Assembly (NCBI GenBank): GCA_037176705.1
Contig: CM073896.1
Location: 27,168,708 to 27,232,707 of the forward strand
DNA from: Molossus alvarezi
Taxonomy: Eukaryota > Chordata > Mammalia > Chiroptera > Molossidae
Reading direction: 5' to 3'
DNA: 64,000 nt
Within the stretch, counting starts at the first letter, position 1; each line of letters starts with the position of its first letter. Shown piece after piece: positions 34,140 through 44,923 of this stretch. The notes under the pieces were generated by a model. The model did no database searches and was not told the DNA's origin. It worked only from the letters and a program-made list of their open reading frames with translations. The translations under genes and the position numbers were made by a program.

Positions 34140-37100
34140 ACGGCAAAAAAATAAGTACATATCAATAATCACTTTAAATGTAAATAGATTAAGTGCTCAA
34201 ATTAAAAGACCAAGAGTAGCAAACTGTATAAGAAAGCATGACTAATATATATGTTGTTTACAAGAGACACACCTCACAACAAAAGACTCACATAGATTGA
34301 AAGTGAAGGGATGGAAAAAAAATCTTCATAGCAAACAGAAAGGAAAAAAAAGCTGGGGTAGCAATACTCATATCTGGTAAAATAGACTTCAAAATGAAGC
34401 CCATAACCAGAGACAAAGAAGGCCACTACATAATACTGAAAGGATCTATCCAACAGGAAGATATAACCTTGGTAAACATATATGTACCCAATTTAGGAGC
34501 ATCAAAATATATTAAAAGTCTTCTGGAGGACTTCAAAGGAGAAATCGACAGCAATACAATCATAGCAGGGGACTTCAACACCCCACTGACATCACTGTAT
34601 AGAACCTCTAGACAAAAAATTAGCAAGGAAACAAAGACTCTAAATGAAGCTCTAGACCAAATAGATTTAATAGATATGTACAGAGAATTACACCCCAAAA
34701 CTGCAGAATTCACATTCTTCTCAAGTGCACATGGGACATTCTCAAAGACAGACCACATGTTAGGACACAAACTAAGTCTACAAGTTCAAGAAGACTGAAA
34801 TCATATCATGCATTTTCTCAGATCACAATGGCATGAAACTAGAAATCAATTACAACAAAAAGACAAAATACATTTGAAAACATGGAGGCTGAATAGCCTG
34901 TTATTAAACAATCAAGGGGTTACCAACGAGATCAAAGAAGAAATTAAAAACTTCCTGAAAACTAATGAAAATGAACATACAACACTACAAAATTTATGGG
35001 ATGTAGCAAAAGCAGTCCTGAGAAGGAAGTTCATAGTACTACAGGCCTACTTCAGGATACAAGAAAAATTTCTAATTGACTATCTAACCTTAAAGAACGA
35101 GAAAGCAAATAAAAAGAAAACCACAGAGCAAGTACAAGGAAAGAAATAGTAAAGATCAAAGCATAAATAAACAATATAGAGACTAAAAAAACAATTCAAA
35201 AGATCAATGTAACAAAGAGCTGGTTCTTTGAAAAGATAAACAAGATTAATGAAACCTTAGATAGACTCACCAAGAAACAAAGAGAGAGGACCCAAATAAA
35301 CAAAATCAAAAACAAAAAAGGAGAAGTAACAACTGACACCACAGAAATGCAAAGGATCATTAATAAATACTATGAACAATTATATGCCAATGAATCTAGG
35401 CAAAATGGACAAATTTCTAGAAACACACAGTGTGCCAAAACTGAACTGGGAAGAGATAGAAAACTTGAACAGACCAGTAACAACTAAGGAATTGAAAATA
35501 TAATCAAGAATTTCCCAGCAAACAAAAGCCCAGGCCCAGAGAGCTTCATGGGGGAGTTTTACTGAACATTCAAAGAAGAAATAACACCCATTTTTCTCTA
35601 ACTATTGCAAAAAATTCAAGAAGAAGGAACACTTCCAAACTTGTTTTATGAGGCCACCATAATTTTAATTCTAAAACCATTTTAAGACACTACAAAGAAA
35701 GAAAACTGCAGGCCAATATCCACGGGGAACATAGATGCCAAAATCCTAACAAAATATTAGCAAATTGGAGCAAGCAATACATTAAAAGAGTTATTCATCA
35801 TGAACAAGTGGGATTCATTCCAGAGATGCAAGGCTGGTACAATATTCACAAATCTATCAATGTAATACACCACATAAACAAAATGAAAGATAAAAACCAT
35901 ATGATCATATCAATAGACACTGAAAAAGCATTTGACAAAATCCAGCACCCATTTCTGATAAAAACGCTCAGCAATTTGGAAATAGAGGGATCATATCTCG
36001 ACATAATAAAGGCCATATATGAAAAACTTACAGCCAACATCATACTCAGTAGGCAAAAGCCAATAGCATTTCTCTTAAGAACAGGAACAAGACAGGGGTG
36101 CCCACCTTCGCCACTCTTATTTAACACAGTACTGGAAGTCTTAGCCATAGCAATTAGACATGAAATGAACTAGGCTACTTGACCTAAGTAAATTCCGTTC
36201 TGATCAGCTGATCTGGCATGTACACACCTGAGAAATTTCTAAAAACCCTGGGACTGACACCCAGAGTAACCATAAAGGTAACGGGATTAATTGTCACCTT
36301 GGGAAACTTGGAGAGACCATAAAAAAGAAAGAGATTAATGATTGCCCTTACCGTGACCTCTGTAATAGCTTCTCTTGTATCAGTTCCTCCCTAAATGGCA
36401 ATAAAAGTGGCACCAAGAAAATGTAGTTGTAGCTTTTATAAGCAGGCTGCAACAATGCTCATGGCTACAGATTTGGGAAGACTATGCCCCTGCAGCCCAC
36501 CAGTGAGTAAAGCACTTTTTTCATTTACAATTAGGCTGTGCGTCTCTGATTGTTTCACTGGCGCATAGTAACAGAAGAAAAAAATAAAAGGGATGCAAAT
36601 TGGAAAGGAGGAAGTGAAACTGTCATTATTTGCAGATTACATGATATTGTACATAGAAAACCCTAAAGAATCCATCAAAAATCTACTAAACTACCAAATG
36701 AATTTGGCAAAATAGCAGAATACAAAATTAACACCAAGAAATTGACAGCATTATTATACACCAATAATGAACTCACAGAAAGAGAAACTAAAAAAACAAT
36801 CCCATTACCATTGCGGCAAAAAAAAATTACCATACTTAGGAATAAACTGAACCAAAGAAGTACCTGTAGTTCCAGATAACTACAGGACATTAAAAAAAGA
36901 AATCAAGGAAGATATAAAAGAATGGAAGCATATACCTAGTTTATGGATTGGAAGAATTAACATCAAAATGTCCATACTACCCAAAGCAATCTATAGGTTC
37001 AATGCAATCCACATTAAAATGCCAATGACATATTTTACAGAACTAGAGCAAAAACTTCAGGAGTTTATATGGAACCAACAAAGACCCCCAATAGCCACAA

Positions 37101-38338
37101 CAATCTTGAAAAAGAAGAATAAAGTAGGAAGGATCACAATACCAGATATCAGGTTATACTACAAAGCCACTATAATCAAAACAGCTTGGTACTGGCACAA
37201 GAAAAGGCATATAGATCAATGGAACAGAACAGAGAACCCAGAAATTGACCCAAGACATTATGCTTAATTAATATTTGACAAAGGTGGCAAGAGCATACAA
37301 TGGAGTAAAGACAGCCTCTTCAATAAATGGTGTTGGGAAAATTGGACAGCTATAGGCAAAAGAATAAAACTAGACAACCAACTTACACTATACATAAGAA
37401 TAAACTCAAAATGGATAAAAGACTTAAATGTGATTCGTGAATCCATTAAAATAATAAAACAAAATTTAGGGAACAAAATTTCAGACATCACACATAGCAG
37501 AATTTTTACTGATACAACACCTAAGGCAAGAGAAACAAAGGAAAACGGTAATACATGGGACTAATTCAAACTAAAAAGTTTCTGCACAGCAAAAAAAAAA
37601 ACAACACATCAAAATGAAAAGGGGATATATGGAATAGCATAATTGCCAATGATACATCAGATAAGAGTTAATTTCCAAAATATATAGAGTTCTCATACAA
37701 CTCAACAAAAGGAAAACAAAGAACCCAATTAAAAAATGGGCAAAGGACCTAACTAAACACCTCTCCAAAGAGGACATACAAATGGCCAAAAGACATATGA
37801 AAAAAAGCTCAAAGTCACTAATCATCAGAGAGATGCAAATTAAAACAACTATAAGGTATCACCTCACAACTGCCAGAATGGTTGCCATCAACAAATCATC
37901 AAACAAATGCTGATGAGGTTGTGGAGAAAAGGGGACTCTAGTGCACTGCTGGTGGGAATGCAGACTGGTGCACTGTGGAAAACAATATGGTGTTTCCTCA
38001 AAAAATCAAAAGTTGATTTGCCACTTGACCCAGTGATCCCATTTCTAGAAATATATCCTAAGAAGCCTGAAACATCAATCAGAAATAATATATGTACCCC
38101 CATGTTCGTAGCAACACTATTTACAATTGCTAATATCTGGAAATAGCCCAAGTATCCATCAATAAATGAGTGGATAAAAAAGCTGTGGTACATATACACA
38201 GTGGAACACTATGCAGCTGTGAGAAAGAAAGATCTCTTATCCTTTGAGATGACATGGAGGGACCTGGAAAGTATTATGCTAATAAGCCAATCAGAGAAAG
38301 ACAAATACCACATGATCTCACTTATTTGTGTATTATAA
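34140..38338 (+). pseudogene. L1-D ORF2, decayed, interrupted by a solo LTR
   Basis: The start codon is changed to ACG (34140-34142). The endonuclease domain is open over 34394-34798 (GSIQQEDIT, NTIIAGDFNTPLTSLYR). The palm is open over 35808-36173, with [12 protein letters not shown] and RQGCPPSPL, and is then cut by the LTR at 36166. After the LTR the catalytic box at 36629-36640 reads FADY, as in copy C. The C-terminal part has several stops. The final stop is TAA at 38336-38338. Confidence 0.92.
36166..36573 (+). mobile_element. Solo LTR of an endogenous retrovirus inside L1-D
   Basis: 408 bp foreign to L1, starting TGAACTAGGC and ending CATAGTAACA, so it has the TG...CA ends of a retroviral LTR. 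Flanking gaaa (36162-36165) and gaag (36574-36577) form a 4-bp duplication with one change; other L1 copies read gacatgaagaaa at this point. Inside, ggcaataaaagtggc (about 36398) could be TATA or polyadenylation-like, and a further cue is the short 3' region gcgtctctgattgtttcact. No internal viral genes remain. Orientation is inferred from the terminal layout only. Confidence 0.75.
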
Positions 38339-38838
38339 TGTACAAAAATATTCTGATGAACAAAATAGACCCAGAGATATAGAAAGGAGTATGGTTCAGA
38401 ATGACAAACTTCACAGCAGGGGTGAATGGGAGAGGGATGAGATAAACCAAAGAACTAATATGCATGTATGTGTAACCAATGGACACAGACAACAATACTG
38501 GGGTGGGGCGGGATTGGGATAGGGGGAAGTGTGTCAATGGGGGAAAAAGGAGGAACATCTGTTAACAAAAATAAATTAATTCATAAAAAAAGAAATAAAA
38601 AATAAAAATATATAAAGGCCTTGGGAAAACTAGTAAGATACAGCTAAAGCACACTTAAAGAAATATTTATGGCATTAAAATGCTTACATTGGAAAACAAA
38701 ATCTCAAATAAGTGATGTAAAAATGAACCTTAACAAACTAGAAAAAGAAGGCCAAATTATACCCAAAGCCAGAGAAAAGATAAAATAATAAAAATAAAGA
38801 TAAGAGCAGGTATCATTTAAACTGAAACCAGAGCTATT

Positions 38839-38858
38839 TTCTTGGGGGGGGGGGGGGA
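38839..38858. repeat. G homopolymer run
   Basis: About 14 consecutive G following ttttctt within the ancient L1. Length is prone to assembly error. Confidence 0.8.
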
Positions 38859-39039
38859 ATTGTAATCAATTTGTCTAAGCAAATTGAGCAAACAATGAAA
38901 GAGGAGACACAAATTACAAATATTAATAATTCAAAAGAGAGACTATAGACATTAAAAGATAAGCTATGAAAACTCAGTAACAGATAACCTGAATAATCCT
39001 CTTAATTAAAGAATATTCTTAGTTTAAAAGTTTGCATCA

Positions 39040-39265
39040 GCAGTTGGAGCATTGGCCTGCGGTCCAGAGGGACCTAGGTTTGGTTCCCACTAAGGGCACA
39101 TACCTAGGTTGCAGTTTGTCCCCAGCCCTGGTTGGGTCATGTGGGTGGCAGCCACTCGATGTGTCCCTTTCACGTCGATGTTTCTCTCTCTTCCTCTCTC
39201 TCCCTCCCACTCTATCTGAACAAAAAAAAAAAGGAAAAGTGTCCTCAGGTGAGGATAAAAAAAAA
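39040..39265 (+). mobile_element. Ves SINE, long-tail, 5'-truncated
   Basis: It lacks the first ~20 bp of the SINE head and starts gcagttggagcattggcc. The perfect 13-bp duplication aaagtttgcatca (39027-39039, 39266-39278) proves the truncation happened at insertion. Confidence 0.95.
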
Positions 39266-39875
39266 AAAGTTTGCATCAAAGAACAGTCCAGGCCTAGATG
39301 GTAACATGGGCAATTTCTTCCAAACATTTAAGAAAGAAAAAAATACAAATTTAACACAAAACTCAACAAAATACCAGCAAGTTCAATCAAGTAATATGTA
39401 AAAAGAATAATGCATCATAACCAACTAGGGATTATTTGAAAAAATGCTTATTTAACATTTGAAAAGCAATCAATGTATTCACCATATCAATGGAATAAAA
39501 AAGAAAAAATACGCCAACATCTCAATAAATTAGGAAAAATTTGTCAGAATTCAACAATGATTTATAATTTTTTGAAACTCTCAGAAAACTAGGAATAGAA
39601 GGGCATCTAAAAAAATCTATAACTAGCATTATATTTATAAATAAAAATTGAATGCATTCCCCCTAGGATCATAACAAGGCAGGAACATCTGCTTTCCTAT
39701 TCACTAATATCCCAGACATCCACGACAGTGCAATAACAATTATAATAAATAAAATAAATAGAGATGAGAAAGAAGAAATACAACAGCTTCTATCCATGAA
39801 AAACAAGATTATAGAGATATTTTTAAAACCAAAAAATCTATGTTTAAAAAGCTACCAAAACTATTAAGAGATTTT

Positions 39876-40116
39876 TTTTTTTTATCCTCACTCGAGGACA
39901 TTTTTCCATTTTTTGATCAGATAGAGCAGGAGGGAGAGAGAGGAAGAGAGAGAGAAACATCAATGTGAAGGGACACATCGAGTGGCTGCCACCCGCACGA
40001 CCAACAAGGGCCGGGGACAAACTGCAACCGAGGTACATGCCCTTAGTGGGAACCGAACCCAGGTCTCTCTGTACCGCAGGCCGACGCTCCAACTGCTGAG
40101 CCAAACCGGCCAGGGC
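39876..40116 (-). mobile_element. Ves SINE, long-tail, minus strand
   Basis: Target duplication ctattaagagatttt (39861-39875) and ctattaggagatttt (40117-40131), one mismatch. Inverted tail tatcctcactcgaggacatt at the left. Confidence 0.95.
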
Positions 40117-40170
40117 CTATTAGGAGATTTTAATCAAGATTTCAGATACAAAGTCTATATTTAAAAATTG

Positions 40171-40372
40171 TCCGGCCAGTGTGGCTCAGTGATTAAGTGT
40201 TGACCCACACACCAAGAGGTTGCCGGTTCGATTCCCAGTTAGATCACATGCCCAGGTTGTGGACCCAATCCCTAGTGGGGGGCATGCAGGAGGCGGCCAA
40301 TCAATGTTCTCTCTCATCCATGTTTCTATCTCTCCCTCTCACTTCCTCTCTCTCTAAAATCAATAAAAGGAA
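40171..40372 (+). mobile_element. Ves SINE, short-tail subtype
   Basis: It begins tccggccagtgtggctcagt and has ccctagtggggggcatgc, a CT tract and aaaatcaataaaaggaaaaa. The flanks are A/T-rich and the target duplication is only approximate. Confidence 0.9.
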
Positions 40373-41234
40373 AAAAAAAATTAAGCACCAAAATCAATAG
40401 TATTTCTATATATTAGCAATGAACAATTTGAAACTGAAATTTCAAAAGTACCATTTAGAATAGCAGCAAAACCATTACATACTTAGTCACAAATCTAAAA
40501 AAATATATGTGCACAAGATCTGTCTGCTATAAACTACATAACACTGATTAAAGAAATCAAAAAGATGTAAACACATAAAGAGATACACCACTTTTAATGG
40601 ACTGGAAGACTCATTATGGTTAAGGTGTTATTTCTCCCATACTGATCTAAAGATTCAGTTTAACTCCAACATTCCAACAAGTTTTTTTGTAGAAACAGAC
40701 AAGCTGATGCTAAGATGTATATGGAAAGAAAAAGAATTACATAGCCAAGATCATTTTTTAAATAAACTACCCAATTTCACCCTACTGATTTCAAGGCTTA
40801 TTTAAACCTACAGCATCAAGACAATACAGTATTAGTAAAAAAGGATAGACACACAAATAAATTTTTTGTAAAAAATGAGAATCCAGAAGTACACTTGAAT
40901 CCAGTGTTCACTTGATTTTCAACAAAAGCAAGATGCAAAGGTAATTAAATTGAGGGAAAAAATGTTATTTTTAATAAATGATGCTGCAACAATTAGTTAT
41001 TCATATGCAAAAAATGTTAATATATTGCTTACACAATATACTAAAATTAACTGAAAATGGATTACTGATTTAAATTTAAAACTTTCAACTATAAAACTCC
41101 TAGAAGAAAACATAGCAACAAATTTTTGTGACTATGGGTTAGACAAAAAATTCTTAGATACAACACCAAAAGCATGATTCATAAATGAAAAAAACTGATA
41201 TACTGGACACTAACAAAATCAAGAATCTGTTTTT

Positions 41235-41473
41235 TTGTATTTTTTCTTGTTAATCCTCACCTGAGGATATTTTTTCTCTTGATTTTTAAGGAGAGTGAAA
41301 GGGAGGAGGTAGGGGAGAGAGAGAGACACATCAAACTAGCTGCCTCCCACACACTCCCAGACCAACCAGGAATCGAACCTGCATCCCAGGTACCTTCCCT
41401 TGACCAGGAATCAAACCAGAGACTCTTGGGTGCAAGGGCTGACACTCTAACCATGACCAACACCAGCCAGGGC
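41235..41473 (-). mobile_element. Ves SINE, long-tail, minus strand
   Basis: Target duplication agaatctgttttt (41222-41234) and agaatctgctttt (41474-41486). Inverted tail atcctcacctgaggat near 41253-41268, a perfect inversion of the 3' motif. Confidence 0.93.
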
Positions 41474-42153
41474 AGAATCTGCTTTTCGGAAAACAATATT
41501 AAGAGAATAAAAGGTAAATCATAGGCTGAAAGGAAATATTTTCAAATCATATATTTGTTAAAGAACATGTTTGTATCTGTGCATAAAAAATCTCGAAACT
41601 CAGTAAGAAAAAAACATTTTTAAAAGGGACAGAAAATGTGGACACTCACCAAAGAAGATATATAGATGGCAAATAAGCACATGAAAGATGCCCAGTCAAT
41701 ATCATTAGTCATTCACAAAGTATAAATTAAAACCCAATGAGACTCCTCTAATTAAAAAATGGCTTAATTTGACAATAAAAATAAAATAACAGACAAGATT
41801 AAGTGCTGAGGAGGGCACAGAGCAACTGAAACCGTGACAAACTGCTTGTGAAAATGCAACATAATACGTAGAGTCCCTTTGGGAGTATTTGCTGTATCTT
41901 ATAAAATTTCTTATAAAGTTAAACATACACGCACCATATGACCTAGAAATCTCACGTTGAGGTATTTATTCAGGTGAAATGAAAATTTATGTTCACACAA
42001 AAATGTGTATACAAATGTTTATAGCTGATGTATTTGTAACTGCCAAAAGCTGGAAACAAGCTGAAATGATCTTTAGCTGATGCATCAGTAAAATATAGGA
42101 AGCACATCCCTATTATGGAATACTACTTAATCATAAAAAGAAATGAACTACTG

Positions 42154-42387
42154 CCTGGCTGGTTTGGCTTCGCGATTGGAGCCTCGACCTTTGGACCAAA
42201 TCGTCTCGGGTTCAATTCCGGTCAAAGGCACGAACTTCAATTGCCATTTGGTCCCTGGCCCTGGTTGGGTTGCGTGGGAGGCAACCAGTCAATGTGTCTC
42301 TCTCACATCAATGTTTCTCTCTCTCTCTCTCCCTCCCTCACTCCCTCTCTCTTCCTCTCCCCCACTCTATCTGAAAAAAAGAAAAGG
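42154..42387 (+). mobile_element. Ves SINE, long-tail group, tail motif lost
   Basis: Perfect 19-bp target duplication aaaaagaaatgaactactg at 42135-42153 and 42388-42406. The body is the long-tail type but the cctcaggtgagg motif is missing, ending instead in ctatctgaaaaaaagaaaag. Confidence 0.95.
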
Positions 42388-42733
42388 AAAAAGAAATGAA
42401 CTACTGATACATACAAAAACATGGATGAATCTCAAATGCATTACGCAGAGTAGAAGACAGGCTCAGAAGACCACACGATGCTTGTTCCATTTACATGACA
42501 TTCTGAAAAGGCAAAACTACTGCGACAGAAAAGAGAGCAGTGGTTGCCAAGGGCTGGGGCAAGAAGGAGGGCTTGACTACTATGAGGCATGGAGGATTTT
42601 AAGTGGTGATAGAACCATTCTGTTATCTTCTTTGTGATGGCATACACGTTTGTCAAAACCCACAGAATTGTACACGACAATAGGTGAAATTTACTGCATG
42701 TAAATTATGCCTTAATTTTGAAAAATGAAATGA

Positions 42734-42949
42734 GCCTGGCCAGTGTGGCTCAGTGGTTGAGTGTCAATGCATGCACCAAGAGATCACTGGTTTGATTCCT
42801 GGTCAGAGCACAGGCCCAGGTCATAGGCCCAATCCCCAGTGGGGGGCATGCAGGAGGTGCCCAATTGATGTTCTCTCTCATGGATGTCTCTCTCTCTCCC
42901 TCTCCCTTCTTCTCTCTCTAAATTCAATTTTTAAAAAAAGTTTTTTGAT
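42734..42949 (+). mobile_element. Ves SINE, short-tail subtype
   Basis: Starts gcctggccagtgtggctcag, with ccccagtggggggcatgc in the middle. Flanks aaatgaaat (42724-42732) and aaatgaaat (about 42950-42958). It landed at the very 3' end of the ancient L1. Confidence 0.92.
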
Positions 42950-42959
42950 AAATGAAATT

Positions 42960-44892
42960 TAAAAATGTACACTTGTCTGACAAAACTATTTTAGAAAAAA
43001 CAAAAGATAAAATTCAGGTGACGGGGTATATAAAAAGAAAATGAGGCAAGATAGGAAAGGAATACAAACATGTCCAATAATGGTCTAGCTCCTAGTGGAT
43101 GGTAGCGGCACTAATGATAAGTCATTAATACATCATGAATGACATATCTGAAATACATATATTCTTTTATATTTGTCAAACAATGTATAATTTTAATAGA
43201 GAACAAAAGAAAGTACCTTTCCGTTGAGAAACTAAAAAATAAAGATGTACTATTTAAGTGGAAAAAGCAGGCGGACATCACCTATTCCTTGATGTGAAAA
43301 CGTTAGGTCAAAGGGTATGCAACATTTTAAATGTTTAGGATATATATTAGGAGATTTGTTTACCTAGCTAGTTTACTTTAAAAAAAAAAAGTAATGCATG
43401 TATGTATTTTATTTTTAATGACATGATACTTTATTCTAACCCACTAATTCAGAAAGCTTTAATCCCTGAACACAAGGCATTCTCTTTTCTCTTCCATCAC
43501 TTCCATTTTGAATTTTAACAAATCCAGCCCAATGTCAATGCCATGTACTACTACAGCATCCCTAAAACTTGACAGTCTTCCTCAGAGGTATGTATATGAA
43601 TCGCATATATAATGTTCATATCTTTACACAGCCACACCAACCCAAGAATTATAATTCACCGATCAGTGTATATTTTAAAAGTAGAACCCTGCTCAGTCAT
43701 GCAAAATTTAAACCCCCAAGACTCCGGCTAAATATTTCATATGCTCTTTAGGAAGGGTAATATATATGTGAATCACTTTCTCTGTAATTATCAATATATG
43801 GCTGCTCAGGATATACATGCAACTGACATATTTGTCTGCCACTTGCTGCTCCGAGGGTTGGAAAAGCAGCTGTCACCTTGATACTAGTGATCAGATCAGG
43901 GGAGCAATCAGGCACAGATTCCATTATCTTCTCAGTCTTTGCCCTAATCCTGCCATCCCACTGAGAAGGGCTGTTAGAGGAGGATCCAGCAAGCACCCCG
44001 GCTGCAAGGTTTCCTTCAGTTCTCAGTTAGCAGCCATCAGCAACACTCCACCTCGGAGTCTCCTGGGAAGTGCTTGTCCACAGCTTTCATACACAGACAG
44101 TAAATCAAGCAGTGTGTTTTCTTCCTAAGACTTTGCAAATCTTTCCTCCCTCCCTTCCTGCCCTCGTATCCCTAATGTGACTTATTTATATTTTTAAAAG
44201 CTTTATAGGCAGTCTTTCCAGTTTTTATCATGGACTAAAATCGATCTGAGTTAAAGTCATTCAAGACTTTATGCACGATGCGGGCAAGGGACTGTGTAAA
44301 TTAATGTGCTCATTCCAGATTGTATTTAGCTAACATCTTTCTTTACTTGAGTCTAACAGCTCGAGGGACTGAAAAATTATTGCATCAGCTTGACTGTGAT
44401 GCTTTGTTCATTTAAAAATAATAAATCTTTAGGCTCTGATATCACCCTACCTTAAAATACTATTATAGTTTCCTAGTGGCTACCCAGTCAAAGGAAATGT
44501 GTAGTTTCATTTAATCTCTTTGACTCTTCGGAGATCTGCATACCCTACCCGTCCGCATTACCTCAGGAATTGTGATTGGATTTAACCTTCTGCTCATTGA
44601 ATTAGTGTCAGCTATCATTCTTAGTGTACATTTGTTAAATTCAATCTCTCCTATAAGGGAATGCCAGGCAGAGAAACGATAAGTGTATTAAATAGTCAGA
44701 GAGGGAAGACTGCAGAAACTGGGACTTAGAATCACTGTGCAGAGAAAGGAAACTAAGTTCACGCGGCTGCCTCGTTTCCTCCAAGGAGGATACAATCACA
44801 GCAGGAAATGTGAGCCTTTCCAGTCAGTCCTCCCGAGTGGAAGGGATACTAAGTGACTGGACTTCTTCTTCCTAAAGTGAAGAGATGTTTAC

Positions 44893-44923
<31 letters not shown>

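Larger units (their letters stand above)
32391..38609 (+). mobile_element. LINE-1 copy D, near full length, carrying a solo LTR
   Basis: Starts ggagattccaaaatggcagc, matching the 5' end of copy B. 5' UTR 32391-33217, ORF1 remnant, ORF2 remnant split by a 408-bp LTR, and 3' UTR from 38339 to an A-rich tail near 38580-38609. Flanks ttaaaaagaccatgtgag (32373-32390) and tataaaggccttgggaa (about 38610-38626) are a plausible but much altered target duplication. The ancient L1 is on both sides. Confidence 0.93.
38612..42733 (+). mobile_element. Ancient L1, part 3 (ORF2 to 3' end), broken by five SINEs
   Basis: The order follows an L1 ORF2: the linker (gcattaaaatgcttacattg, about 38671), reverse transcriptase region (about 39290-39850), thumb (about 40560-40760), C-terminal region (about 42000-42150, with ggaatactacttaatcataa, the MEYY-type box), then a 3' UTR ending gtaaattatgccttaatttt at about 42720. 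All frames are broken. SINEs sit at 39040, 39876, 40171, 41235 and 42154. The 3' UTR resembles old mammalian L1M families more than copies A-D. Confidence 0.8.

Noticed and set aside
44893..44923. (TTG)n tract resembling the one at 8046-8075, considered as a dispersed repeat pair
   Set aside because: Only the simple repeat is shared; the flanks are unrelated.
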